Assembly: GCA_006226495.1 (NCBI GenBank)
Contig: SBGU01000002.1
Span: 24,461-88,460 of the forward strand
Origin: Alphaproteobacteria bacterium
GTDB taxonomy: Bacteria; Pseudomonadota; Alphaproteobacteria; Sphingomonadales; Kordiimonadaceae
DNA: 64,000 nucleotides
Reading direction: 5' to 3'
A model generated the notes under the pieces. That model was not told the DNA's origin, ran no database searches, and was given only the letters and a program-made list of their open reading frames with translations. The translations under genes were made by a program, and so were the position numbers. Shown one piece after another: positions 6,071 through 14,963 of this stretch (its first letter is position 1; every line of letters starts with the position of its first letter).

Positions 6071-8848
6071 CTAGTGGGCTTCCTCCCAGTTTTTGCCGGT
6101 GCCACAATCAACAACCAGCGGCACGCTGAGTTCAATGGCCGGCGCACAGGCGTTTTCCATGGTGTCGCGAATGATCGGCACGGCTTTCTCGACCAGGGCC
6201 TCCGGGGCCTCGAACACCAGTTCGTCATGCACCTGCAGAAGCATGCGCACATCCGTGAGGCCAGCGTCCGCAAGCGCAGCGGGCATGCGGATCATGGCGC
6301 GGCGGATGATGTCCGCCGCCGTGCCCTGAATGGGCGCGTTGATGGCCGCGCGTTCGCCGAAGCCGCGTTTCATGGGGTTCTTGTCCCGAAGCGCCGCGAT
6401 ATGGCACTTGCGGCCAAACAAGGTCGAGACATAACCCTTGTCCTTGGCGCCTTCGACCGTGCTGGTCATATACTGGCGGATGCCGGGGAAGCGGGTGAAA
6501 TAGGCGTCGATATAGCCCTGCGCGTCACCACGGCTGATGCCCAACTGGCGCGCGAGGCCAAAGGCCGATATGCCATAGATGATGCCGAAGTTGATGGCCT
6601 TGGCCTGCCGGCGCACCATCGGGTCCATGCCTTCGATGGGCACACCGAACACTTCGGACGCGGTCATGGCATGAATGTCGGTGCCGCTTGCAAACGCGTC
6701 CTTCAGGGCATCAATACCGGCGATATGGGCCAGGATACGCAGCTCGATCTGGCTATAGTCGGCGGCGATCAGCAGGTTGCCGGGTTCGGCCACGAACGCC
6801 TTCCTGATCTTGCGGCCTTCTTCGGTGCGGATCGGGATATTCTGCAGGTTGGGGTCGTTCGACGACAGGCGCCCGGTGGTGGTGGACGCCAGGTGGAAAC
6901 TGGTATGCACCCGGCCCGTGCGGTCGTTCACCTGGGCCTGCAGCGCATCGGTGTAGGTGCTTTTGAGCTTGGAAAACTGGCGGAACTGCAGCACCTTGGC
7001 CGGCAGTTCCAGCCCCTGGTTTGCAAGGCCCTCGAGCACGTCGGCATCCGTGGTCCAGGCGCCGGTCTTGGAGGATTTTTTGCCGCCCTTCAGGCCCATG
7101 TCCTCGAACAGGATTTCACCAAGCTGCTTAGGCGACGCCACATTGAAGGGCCGGCCGGCCAGGGTCTGGATTTCTTCATCCAGCGCCTTGATGCCGGTGG
7201 CAAAATCGTTCGAAAGCTGGCGAAGCTGGTCGACATCCACCTTGATGCCCGCGCGTTCCATGGCCGACAGGACCGGCACCAGCGGGCGTTCAAGCGTTTC
7301 ATAAACGGTGCTGACATGTTCGGCCGCCAGCCGCGGCTTCAGGAGGCGGTACAGGCGGCCGGTGATATCGGCATCCTCGGCCGCATAGTCGGTGGCCTTG
7401 TCGAGCGGCACCTGGTCGAAGGTCAACTGGTTCTTGCCTGTGCCGGCCACTTCCTTGAACGGGATCGGCGCGATATCAAGATGCAGGCCCGAAAGTTCGT
7501 CCATGCCGTGGCCATGCAGGCCGGCATCCAGCGCATAGGACATCAGCATCGTATCGTCGATGGGGCCGAGGCTGATGCCCTCGCGCGCCAGGATCGACAT
7601 GTCATATTTGAGGTTCTGGCCGATTTTCAGGACCGACGGGTCCTCAAGCATCGGCTTCATGAGCGCGATAACCTCGGCCTTGTCCAGTTGCTCGGGCTTT
7701 TCAGCCAGAAGGTCGCCGCCCATGGCGCCGTGGCCGACCGGGATATAACAGGCCTTGCCGGGTTCGATGGACAGGGAGATGCCGACAAGGTCGGCTTTCG
7801 AGGTATTCAGCCCCGTGGTTTCGGTGTCGACCGTCACCTGCCCCGCCGCCTGTGCGTCCGCGATCCAGGCCTTCAGCCGGTCCAGTGTGGTCACACATTC
7901 ATACTCGGTCTTCTCGACCGTCACGGCTTCGGATACCGGGTCGACGGGCGTGCTGCCGGCGCCATAATGGTGGCTGACCTTCACCTTCAGGGACCGGAAC
8001 TGCTGCGCGTCCAGGAATGCCTGCAACGGTTCGGGTTCCGGGTCGCGCACCGTAAGCGCGTCCAGCCCCACATCGACCGGCGCATCTTTCGCCAGCGACA
8101 CCAACTGGCGGCTGATACGCGCCATCTCGGCATTGTCGATCAGGCTTTCGCGGCGTTTGGGCTGCTTGATCTCGCCCGCGCGGGCCAGAAGCGTGTCCAG
8201 GTCGCCATATTCGTTGATCAGTTGCGCTGCGGTCTTGATGCCGATACCGGGCACGCCGGGCACGTTGTCGACACTGTCACCCGCCAGCGACTGTACATCG
8301 ACCACCCTGTCGGGTGTCACGCCAAATTTGTCGAGCACACCCTGGTAGCCAAGCCGCACACCTTTCATGGTGTCAAACAGTTCGACATGGTCGTCGACCA
8401 GTTGCATCAGGTCCTTGTCGGAACTGACGATGGTAACCTTCCAGCCCTTGTCCCGCGCCTGTTTGGTATAGGTGGCGATCAGGTCGTCGGCTTCATAACC
8501 TTCCATTTCGATGGCCGGCACACCAAAGGCCACGGCGGCATCGCGGATCAGGCTGAACTGGGGCACCAGGTCTTCGGGTGCCGGCGGGCGGTGCGCCTTG
8601 TAGTCGGCATAGATATCGTTGCGGAAATTCTTGCGCGCGGCATCGAAGATCACGGCCAGGTGGGTCGGGCGTTCGGTGTCGCCCAGGTCCTGCAACAGCT
8701 TGAACAGCATGTTGGAAAACCCGTAAACGGCATTCACCGGCGTGCCGTCGGCGCGGGTCATGGGCGGCAGCGCATGATAGGCCCGGAAAATATACCCGGA
8801 CCCGTCCACAAGATAGAGATGTTTCTGGTTGCCAGCCGGCTCGGACAT
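6071..8848 (-). CDS. polA: DNA polymerase I
   Basis: This 925-aa polymerase for gap filling and Okazaki fragment maturation has all three domains. The 5' nuclease is at residues 1-290 (starting LVDGSGYIFRAYHALPPM). The 3'-5' exonuclease begins near residue 335 and has an intact catalytic D-x-E in VTVDTETTGL. The polymerase domain is C-terminal, with motif A (ADYSQIELRILAH) and motif C (QVHDELVFEAP). The length is normal. The start ATG has GGGGGA upstream. The 967-aa frame on the opposite strand is an antisense shadow produced by high GC. Confidence 0.97.
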   Translation of the reverse strand: MSEPAGNQKHLYLVDGSGYIFRAYHALPPMTRADGTPVNAVYGFSNMLFKLLQDLGDTERPTHLAVIFDAARKNFRNDIYADYKAHRPPAPEDLVPQFSLIRDAAVAFGVPAIEMEGYEADDLIATYTKQARDKGWKVTIVSSDKDLMQLVDDHVELFDTMKGVRLGYQGVLDKFGVTPDRVVDVQSLAGDSVDNVPGVPGIGIKTAAQLINEYGDLDTLLARAGEIKQPKRRESLIDNAEMARISRQLVSLAKDAPVDVGLDALTVRDPEPEPLQAFLDAQQFRSLKVKVSHHYGAGSTPVDPVSEAVTVEKTEYECVTTLDRLKAWIADAQAAGQVTVDTETTGLNTSKADLVGISLSIEPGKACYIPVGHGAMGGDLLAEKPEQLDKAEVIALMKPMLEDPSVLKIGQNLKYDMSILAREGISLGPIDDTMLMSYALDAGLHGHGMDELSGLHLDIAPIPFKEVAGTGKNQLTFDQVPLDKATDYAAEDADITGRLYRLLKPRLAAEHVSTVYETLERPLVPVLSAMERAGIKVDVDQLRQLSNDFATGIKALDEEIQTLAGRPFNVASPKQLGEILFEDMGLKGGKKSSKTGAWTTDADVLEGLANQGLELPAKVLQFRQFSKLKSTYTDALQAQVNDRTGRVHTSFHLASTTTGRLSSNDPNLQNIPIRTEEGRKIRKAFVAEPGNLLIAADYSQIELRILAHIAGIDALKDAFASGTDIHAMTASEVFGVPIEGMDPMVRRQAKAINFGIIYGISAFGLARQLGISRGDAQGYIDAYFTRFPGIRQYMTSTVEGAKDKGYVSTLFGRKCHIAALRDKNPMKRGFGERAAINAPIQGTAADIIRRAMIRMPAALADAGLTDVRMLLQVHDELVFEAPEALVEKAVPIIRDTMENACAPAIELSVPLVVDCGTGKNWEEAH

Positions 8849-8919
8849 GGGAATCCCCCTGTTTCGCCCGCGTCAGGCGGACCTGTTGCCTGCCGGTGCG
8901 GGGACCGGCAGGGGCAATA

Positions 8920-9105
8920 TTACTTGCTGTCCTTGTCGGACGGGCCGCCTTGCAAAATGTAAAGGCGGTCACAATATGGACATTCGACCTTGCCTTCTTC
9001 ATCCATGGTCAGGAATACGCGCGGGTGGCCGAGCGGGCCTTCATCCCCGTCACAGGAAACTTTACGCGTGGCGACAATTTTGATTTCTGGTGCGTCTACG
9101 GACAT
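8920..9105 (-). CDS. Zinc-finger (zf-CHCC, NDUFS6-like) protein
   Basis: This 61-aa protein has four zinc ligands, C18, H27, C42 and C45, in the pattern VSCDG...LGHPRVFL...VECPYCDRLY. That is the zf-CHCC family also found in the NDUFS6 accessory subunit of complex I. In alphaproteobacteria such proteins occur as free-standing small genes; a respiratory-complex role is inferred from the mitochondrial homologue. It lies 71 bp upstream of polA on the same strand and may be cotranscribed. A hairpin (TGCCGGT/ACCGGCA) lies in the gap. Confidence 0.88.
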   Translation of the reverse strand: MSVDAPEIKIVATRKVSCDGDEGPLGHPRVFLTMDEEGKVECPYCDRLYILQGGPSDKDSK

Positions 9106-9239
9106 GGCACTAATCTCTGATACTGTTGGGATTGAGTTCTATATAACGAAGCCATCCCGAACCGACAAGCGGCGCGGCACACCGGGCGCAAGCTTGCTGA
9201 CAATTTCCTGAAGTAGCGACATCCCGAAAGGACGAGCGA

Positions 9240-10196
9240 GTGAGCGACAATGCAATTGAAATCAAGGGCCTGAAGAAAGTCTACAAGGGCCGTGGCGGCG
9301 CGCCGGACAAGCTTGCGCTCAAGGGCATTGACCTGAATATCCCTCGGGGTTCCATGTTCGGCCTTCTGGGCCCGAACGGCGCGGGCAAATCCACCACCAT
9401 CAACATCCTTGCGGGCCTTGTGAACAAGACCGAGGGCAGCGCCAATATCTGGGGTTTCGATATCGACGAAAACCCGCGGAACGCGCGCGCCAACATCGGC
9501 ATTGTGCCGCAGGAATTGATGTTCGACGCTTTCTTCACCCCGCGCGAAATGCTGGAGGTGCAGGCCGGCATGTATGGTGTGCCGAAAGAAGAGCGCCGCA
9601 CCGAAGAACTTCTGAAGGCCGTGCATTTGCTGCCGCAGGCCGATGCCTATTCGCGCACCCTGTCGGGCGGCATGAAACGGCGCCTCTTGGTCGCCAAGGC
9701 CATGGTGCACAACCCGCCGATCCTGGTGCTGGACGAACCGACCGCCGGCGTGGATATCGAGCTTCGCCAGCAACTGTGGAACTATGTGCGCGAACTGCAT
9801 GCGCGCGGCACCACCATTGTCCTGACCACCCATTATCTCGAGGAAGCTGAAGAACTGTGCGATACCATCGCCATCATCAACCATGGTGAACTGGTAGCGT
9901 GCGAACCCACCAAACAGCTTCTGAAGCGCGTGGACGAAAAACAGGTGGTGATCGAACTGGGTGAAAGCCTGAGCGCCATCCCCGACAGCCTGAGCGCCTT
10001 CAACAGCCAGCTCTTGGACCAGAACCGCATTGCGGTTAAGATCAGCCAGGCAACGGCAAACGTGGGCCAGGTGCTGGTTGCGGTGCAGGAAGCGGGCCTT
10101 AGTGTGCGCGATATCTCGACCCGGGAAACCGACCTCGAGGATATTTTCCTGCAACTGACCAGCAGCAAGGCGAACAAGGGATCTGAAGCAGCATGA
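9240..10196 (+). CDS. ABC transporter ATP-binding subunit (ABC-2 type)
   Basis: The 318-aa ATPase has Walker [10 protein letters not shown] (about residues 43-51), signature [15 protein letters not shown], Walker B ILVLDEPT with the catalytic Glu, and the H-loop [13 protein letters not shown]-terminal extension ([10 protein letters not shown]...) is typical of YadG/NatA-type exporters. The start is GTG 9240 behind AAAGGA. Such proteins normally precede an ABC-2 permease, but here the frame runs by a 4-base overlap directly into nadB. The membrane partner must be encoded elsewhere. The translocated substrate is unknown. Confidence 0.9.
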   Translation: MSDNAIEIKGLKKVYKGRGGAPDKLALKGIDLNIPRGSMFGLLGPNGAGKSTTINILAGLVNKTEGSANIWGFDIDENPRNARANIGIVPQELMFDAFFTPREMLEVQAGMYGVPKEERRTEELLKAVHLLPQADAYSRTLSGGMKRRLLVAKAMVHNPPILVLDEPTAGVDIELRQQLWNYVRELHARGTTIVLTTHYLEEAEELCDTIAIINHGELVACEPTKQLLKRVDEKQVVIELGESLSAIPDSLSAFNSQLLDQNRIAVKISQATANVGQVLVAVQEAGLSVRDISTRETDLEDIFLQLTSSKANKGSEAA

Positions 10197-11821
10197 GGCG
10201 CACATATGACGTCGTCATCGTCGGCACCGGTGCGGCGGGCCTGACCGCAGCCCTGAAGCTCGCGCCCCATATGCGCGTGGCGGTGCTGTCGAAGGGTGAA
10301 ATGGCCGCGGGCTCGACCCGCTGGGCCCAGGGCGGCATTGCCGCCGTCCTGGAAGCCACCGATTCGATCCAGTCGCATATCGACGATACCCTGATTGCCG
10401 GTGCCGGCCTCTGCAGCGAAAAAGCCGTGCGCTATGTGGTGGAACGCGGCCGCGAAGCCATCGAGAAGCTGATCAATTTTGGTGTCGAATTCGACAAGGC
10501 CAACACCCACCATGAAGACGGTTACGATTACCACCTGACCCGCGAGGGCGGCCACAGCCACCGGCGCATCATCCATGCCGCCGACGCCACCGGCCAGGCC
10601 GTGCAGAAAACCCTGAACGAGCGGGTGAAGGAAGAACCGAACATCGATGTCTATGAAAACCACATGGCCATCGACATCATCACCAACCGGCACCTGAAGA
10701 CCAAGGCCGCCTATACCGACCAGGCGCACGGCGTTTATGTGCTGAACCGGGAAAAAGGCCGGGTCGAGACCTTCTCGGCGCGGGCGACCATCCTGGCCAC
10801 GGGGGGTGCCAGCCGGGTCTATCTCTATAGCTCGAATCCCGATGCCTCAACGGGCGACGGCATCGCCATGGCCTGGCGCGCCGGCTGCCGGGTTACGAAC
10901 ATGGAGTTCAACCAGTTCCACCCGACCTGCCTTTATCACCCCGACGCCAAGACCTTCCTGATCACGGAAGCCATGCGCGGCGAGGGGGCTGTGCTCAGGG
11001 GCAAGGATGGCCGGCGCTTCATGCTGGACTATGACGAGCGCGCCGAACTGGCACCGCGCGACATTGTCGCCCGCGCGATCGACAGCGAAATGAAACGCAC
11101 CGGCCAGGACTGTGTGTGGCTTGATATCACCCACAAGGATGCCGACTTTGTCATCTCGCATTTCCCGACCATTTACCGCCACTGTCTGGGGCTTGGCATC
11201 GACATCACCAAAGACCTGATCCCGGTGGTGCCGGCCGCGCACTATACCTGCGGCGGGGTGCATGTGGACTTTTCGGCCCGCACGGGCGTGGACCGGCTGT
11301 ATGCCGTGGGCGAATGTTCGCACACTGGCCTGCACGGCGCCAACCGCATGGCATCGAACAGCTTGCTCGAATGCCTGGTCACCGGCACGGCGGCCGCCGA
11401 CGATATCCTAGAGCGCATGGACGAGATGCTGCCCGCCGCCAGTGCGCGCGACTGGGACGAAAGCCAGGTCACCGATTCGGACGAGGAAGTGGTGGTGAGC
11501 CACAACTGGAAAGAACTCCGCCGGTTCATGTGGGACTATGTCGGCATCGTGCGCACGGACAAGCGGCTCGCGCGCGCCAAACGCCGGATCGACCTGTTGC
11601 AGACCGAAATCCACGAATATTACGGCAACTTCCGGGTCACCGCCGACCTCTTGGAACTTCGGAACCTCGTGACCGTGGCCGACCTGATCGTGCGCTCGGC
11701 CCAGATGCGCAAGGAATCGCGCGGGCTGCATTATACCGCCGACTATCCGGAAACCGCGGATGTGGCGCGCGACACGACCCTTATCCCGTTTGGCCTGGCG
11801 GTATCCGACCGCGTGGCCTGA
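10193..11821 (+). CDS. nadB: L-aspartate oxidase
   Basis: This 542-aa FAD enzyme oxidises L-aspartate to iminoaspartate, the first step of de novo NAD synthesis. The N-terminal dinucleotide fold is [15 protein letters not shown], followed by the succinate-dehydrogenase-like [13 protein letters not shown] and the active-site region [32 protein letters not shown] is the FAD-binding C-terminal motif of NadB. Length is normal. The start overlaps the ABC ATPase stop (ATGA), so the two are translationally coupled. nadA and nadC are not in this window. A strong terminator follows. Confidence 0.96.
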   Translation: MRRTYDVVIVGTGAAGLTAALKLAPHMRVAVLSKGEMAAGSTRWAQGGIAAVLEATDSIQSHIDDTLIAGAGLCSEKAVRYVVERGREAIEKLINFGVEFDKANTHHEDGYDYHLTREGGHSHRRIIHAADATGQAVQKTLNERVKEEPNIDVYENHMAIDIITNRHLKTKAAYTDQAHGVYVLNREKGRVETFSARATILATGGASRVYLYSSNPDASTGDGIAMAWRAGCRVTNMEFNQFHPTCLYHPDAKTFLITEAMRGEGAVLRGKDGRRFMLDYDERAELAPRDIVARAIDSEMKRTGQDCVWLDITHKDADFVISHFPTIYRHCLGLGIDITKDLIPVVPAAHYTCGGVHVDFSARTGVDRLYAVGECSHTGLHGANRMASNSLLECLVTGTAAADDILERMDEMLPAASARDWDESQVTDSDEEVVVSHNWKELRRFMWDYVGIVRTDKRLARAKRRIDLLQTEIHEYYGNFRVTADLLELRNLVTVADLIVRSAQMRKESRGLHYTADYPETADVARDTTLIPFGLAVSDRVA

Positions 11822-11844
11822 ACGCGCGGCCAATCCAGAAAAGA

Positions 11845-11880
11845 AAAGGCCGCCCCGATCGCGTCGGGACGGCCTTTTTT
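11845..11880. terminator. Terminator after nadB
   Basis: The 14-bp stem (AAAGGCCG-C-CCCGA / TCGGG-A-CGGCCTTT, one mismatch) with loop TCGCG is followed by TTTTTT. It separates nadB from the convergent TonB_C gene. Confidence 0.88.
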
Positions 11881-11897
11881 AACTCAGGCGCGGTGGC

Positions 11898-12263
11898 TTA
11901 GCGCAGCGACCACTGCAGCGGCAGCACCAGCGACATTTCCGGCGTACCGGCCGGCAGGGCCGGGAGCGGGTTCAGGCGCTCGACCAGCTTGGGGATTTCG
12001 GCGTCCAGCACGTCCTGGCCGGTGGCCTGAACGATTTCGTGGCTGGTGATGGTGCCGTCAGCAGCAACAACCAGGCGAATCTGGGCCTTGCCCTCGATTT
12101 CGCGAACCTGGGCTGCGCGGGGGTATTTCTGTTTCTTCGCAACTTCCTTCACGACGGAGGCGGTCCAGTTCTGGAGCGCGGCATCAGCGGCGTGAGCAAC
12201 AGGAGCGGCCATCGCGATCAGGGCAGCGACGGTCAGGGACTTGAAGAGGGGAGCGAGGGTCAT
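11898..12263 (-). CDS. Secreted TonB C-terminal-domain protein, copy 1
   Basis: This 121-aa periplasmic protein consists only of a signal peptide (MTLAPLFKSL..., cleaved near AHAADA) and a TonB_C-like domain. The domain has the family pattern YPRAAQVREIEGKAQIRLVV followed by ADGTITSHEIVQATG. It lacks the membrane anchor and proline-rich spacer of true TonB, so it cannot energise receptors in the usual way. I prefer ATG 12263 over the longer start at 12296 because GGATGGA upstream is conserved at the paralogue. It is about 65% identical by eye to the copy at 12506-12874. The role is unknown, possibly peptidoglycan or receptor-plug binding. Confidence 0.82.
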   Translation of the reverse strand: MTLAPLFKSLTVAALIAMAAPVAHAADAALQNWTASVVKEVAKKQKYPRAAQVREIEGKAQIRLVVAADGTITSHEIVQATGQDVLDAEIPKLVERLNPLPALPAGTPEMSLVLPLQWSLR

Positions 12264-12505
12264 TCTGATTCCATCCGGGTTAGATATTGCACTCATCTGC
12301 GCGCATCCTATATATCGGCGGCCCTTAACAAATCATTACCGAAAACGGGGTTTGAAAAATATTTTAAGTCATTAAAATTGTTTATATTTTTCGGATGACC
12401 CTTGCCCTTTGCAATCCGGCCCGGCAAGAAAAAATGGCCACCCGGAAGGGCAGCCATTTTCCACTCAAAACGAATGATTTGGGTACTCGGAACAGAAACT
12501 CTCTA

Positions 12506-12874
12506 TCAGCGCAGGGCCCAGGTCAGCGGCAGAACCAGCGACATTTCCGGCGTGCCTTCCGGCAGGGCGGGCAGCGGGTTCAGGCGTTCGACCAGTTTCG
12601 GGATCTCACGGTCCAGGACGCTCTCGCCGGTTTCTTCGAGAACCTCATGGGCCGTGATCGTACCGTCGGCTGCGATCACCAGGCGCACCTTGGCGGTGCC
12701 TTCAATTTCACGCGCGAGGGCCGCACGGGGATATTTCTGGTTTTTGGCGACCGACTTCATCACTTCGTGTTTCCAGTCGTCCATTGCGTCGGCGGAGGCC
12801 GGGGTCGCAAGGGCACCGAAGGCAAAAGTGGCGGCGATAACGGCGGCCATCAGGGTGTTAAAATTCTTCAACAT
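12506..12874 (-). CDS. Secreted TonB C-terminal-domain protein, copy 2
   Basis: This is a 122-aa paralogue of the neighbouring gene, with a signal peptide cleaved near ASADA and a TonB_C domain containing YPRAALAREIEGTAKVRLVI. The shared C-termini NPLPALP-x-GTPEMSLVLPL and the conserved GGATGGA leader mark a tandem duplication. The start at 12874 follows that leader; ATG 12883 is possible. Each copy seems to have its own promoter, because 242 bp of AT-rich DNA separates them. No transmembrane anchor beyond the signal peptide is present. Function unknown. Confidence 0.8.
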   Translation of the reverse strand: MLKNFNTLMAAVIAATFAFGALATPASADAMDDWKHEVMKSVAKNQKYPRAALAREIEGTAKVRLVIAADGTITAHEVLEETGESVLDREIPKLVERLNPLPALPEGTPEMSLVLPLTWALR

Positions 12875-13216
12875 GATATCCATCCAATTCTTGAATCTGC
12901 CAATTCCCGGAGGCGCCTAATGCCGCTTGAAAAACTCGAAACCAGCACCGGGTGTTTCCTGATTTTTATAGGTTTCCTGCCGTTAATCCGAGGTAATCAA
13001 TTAGATAAAATTTTAACCGTTCAGCGCAAAATCTCTACAATGCCTTGAAAATATTGATAAAATTTCCTGACCGAAAGATTGCATTTCAGGTACGGCAGGG
13101 CTGCTGCCCTATAAACATGGCTTACGAATCGCAAAAAACGCGGGAATCGGGCGGCTATTGGGCTTGCATCGGGCTCTGCCCGCGTGTAGTGTCCGGCACG
13201 ATTTTGTTGCAGGCAT
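12875..13216. other. AT-rich intergenic region without a visible gene
   Basis: No credible coding frame is present. The DNA is clearly AT-rich compared with its surroundings (runs such as AATATTGATAAAATTT) and should contain the promoter of the second TonB_C gene on the minus strand. A tRNA promoter candidate lies at its right edge. Confidence 0.6.
13164..13192 (+). promoter_or_regulatory. Candidate promoter of tRNA-Arg
   Basis: TTGCAT (13164-13169), a 17-bp spacer and TAGTGT (13187-13192) lie 25 bp before the tRNA. The -35 is reasonable and the -10 is weak (3 of 6). Confidence 0.4.
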
Positions 13217-13293
<77 letters not shown>

Positions 13294-13555
13294 TTTTTCC
13301 TTTGAAACAATATTATAGGAATGACACCAGCGGGTGAAAGCCGTGCTGTGCCTGTCGTCATCGTGTGTCCCGGGCTTTCGGTGCAGGACCGGGTACGCCG
13401 GCCGGCAGGCCGCCCGGTCGGGCCGGTGCCACGATGCTGCATCTCCCCGCCGCACAGGCAGGAGGCATACCAGGGCACCAGCCTGAAACCGGATCACCGG
13501 TTGCGGGACATTCAATATCCTTGGTTGTCGGCGCGTGGTCGGTGTTGGCTTCCGC

Positions 13556-14914
13556 CTATTGGGTGTTACGACCTTCCAGAATTTCGCGGTCTTTCTCGTG
13601 CGCCTCTCTGGTGAGCGGGTAGTGCCGGCAAAGCAGGATGCAGATGGTGAAAATCAGCACGGGCACCAGGGTAAAGACCATAACAAGACCGGTGACATGG
13701 TCCGGGTTGCCGGGAGCTTCCGGGTCAAACCCGATCAAGGCAAGAAGGGCAAAACTGATGCCGACGGCCGTTGCCTGTCCGATCTTGTAGGACGTGTTCA
13801 TGAAGGCAAAATAGAAGCCTGCATTGTTCTTGCCGGAGCGTACTTCTTCCCGGTCAACCTGATCGGCCATCATGGACCTGAGAAGAGCCTGAGGGGCGCC
13901 AAAACTGATCCCGAGCAGGGCAACCATTGCCACAAACATCATCGTGTTCCCATACATCAGAACCGGGATGAGAATGAGGTTGCAGATCAGCGAATAGACG
14001 CAGGCAATCTGCAGGGACGTGGCCTTTTCCAGGCGCTTGCTGAACCATAACCAGATGGGAATACCAACAATCGAGGCGATGAAAAAGACGAGAAGCACGG
14101 TGCTGGCGCCGCTTTCAAAGCCGGCGACACCCCTGGCAACAAACAGGAAGGTCGCCGAGGTGACCCCGACGCCAATGCCTGTTGTGATTTCGATAAAGAG
14201 AATCCGCCACAGGGTTCTGTTGTTGAGGCTGTCAAATACATCCTTGAGGCTTTTTGGCCGGACATCCTTGACGTGGGGCGGCGACTTGTCAGAAACCAGC
14301 GAGAAGGCGATGACGATGCTGATAGGCAGGGCAAGGATAAGGAACCAGCCCATAATGGCCACTTCGGTATATTCATCGACATCAATCCAGAAACCGGCGA
14401 GAGCCGGCAATGTCAGGACAAAGATTGTACCGGCCGCATTGACGATTTCACGTGTACCGAAAAGCCGGGACCGCTCGTCATAACCCTGCGCGAGGTCGGC
14501 GCCCCATGCCTGGTGTGCGGTCTGGAGGAAGGTCCAGCCGGTATATAACAGCAGAAGCTGGAACAGCAGGACAGGGCCGCTTGCAGGACTTCCCCTGTCC
14601 GGCATGAACAGGAAAAGTGCGGTCAGGCACAACAGGGGAATGCTCACGACGATCCAGGTCTTGCGCCTGCCCCGGCGCCACTGGAACCGGTCCACCAGAA
14701 TGCCGACAATCGGGTCGGAAATAACATCCCATATCCGGGCGATCATGAAGATCAGCCCCACGGTCGCGAGGCCAAGGCCTCCATGCCCGGCGTACAAGGG
14801 GGGCAGGAAGGTTGATACCGGCATGCCAACCGCGACAATGGGAAATGTAATGCCACAATAGGCAAACATCTGGTAATTGGGAATGCGTGCACCGGGTATT
14901 CTGCCATGTGTCAT
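13556..14914 (-). CDS. MFS_2/GPH-type cation symporter
   Basis: This 452-aa membrane protein has about twelve segments and the MFS_2 (glycoside-pentoside-hexuronide:cation symporter) signature: IARIWDVISDPIVGILVDR near residue 60, then RRGRRKTWIV, and AWGADLAQGYDERSRLFGTRE in the central loop. It is the last gene of the minus-strand unit led by the AtuA-like gene and probably imports the substrate of that pathway. MFS_2 members outside sugar transport are common, so a sugar should not be assumed. The gap to the acyl-CoA ligase is 49 bp. Confidence 0.87.
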   Translation of the reverse strand: MTHGRIPGARIPNYQMFAYCGITFPIVAVGMPVSTFLPPLYAGHGGLGLATVGLIFMIARIWDVISDPIVGILVDRFQWRRGRRKTWIVVSIPLLCLTALFLFMPDRGSPASGPVLLFQLLLLYTGWTFLQTAHQAWGADLAQGYDERSRLFGTREIVNAAGTIFVLTLPALAGFWIDVDEYTEVAIMGWFLILALPISIVIAFSLVSDKSPPHVKDVRPKSLKDVFDSLNNRTLWRILFIEITTGIGVGVTSATFLFVARGVAGFESGASTVLLVFFIASIVGIPIWLWFSKRLEKATSLQIACVYSLICNLILIPVLMYGNTMMFVAMVALLGISFGAPQALLRSMMADQVDREEVRSGKNNAGFYFAFMNTSYKIGQATAVGISFALLALIGFDPEAPGNPDHVTGLVMVFTLVPVLIFTICILLCRHYPLTREAHEKDREILEGRNTQ

Positions 14915-14963
14915 CGGCTGACCTCGCTACTGTTTTTTATGTATGTGAATGAAATGTCGCCGG

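Noticed and set aside
6059..8962. 967-aa plus-strand frame opposite polA
   Set aside because: It is created by GC-rich codon use of polA. Its composition (His, Arg, Gly) has no family match.
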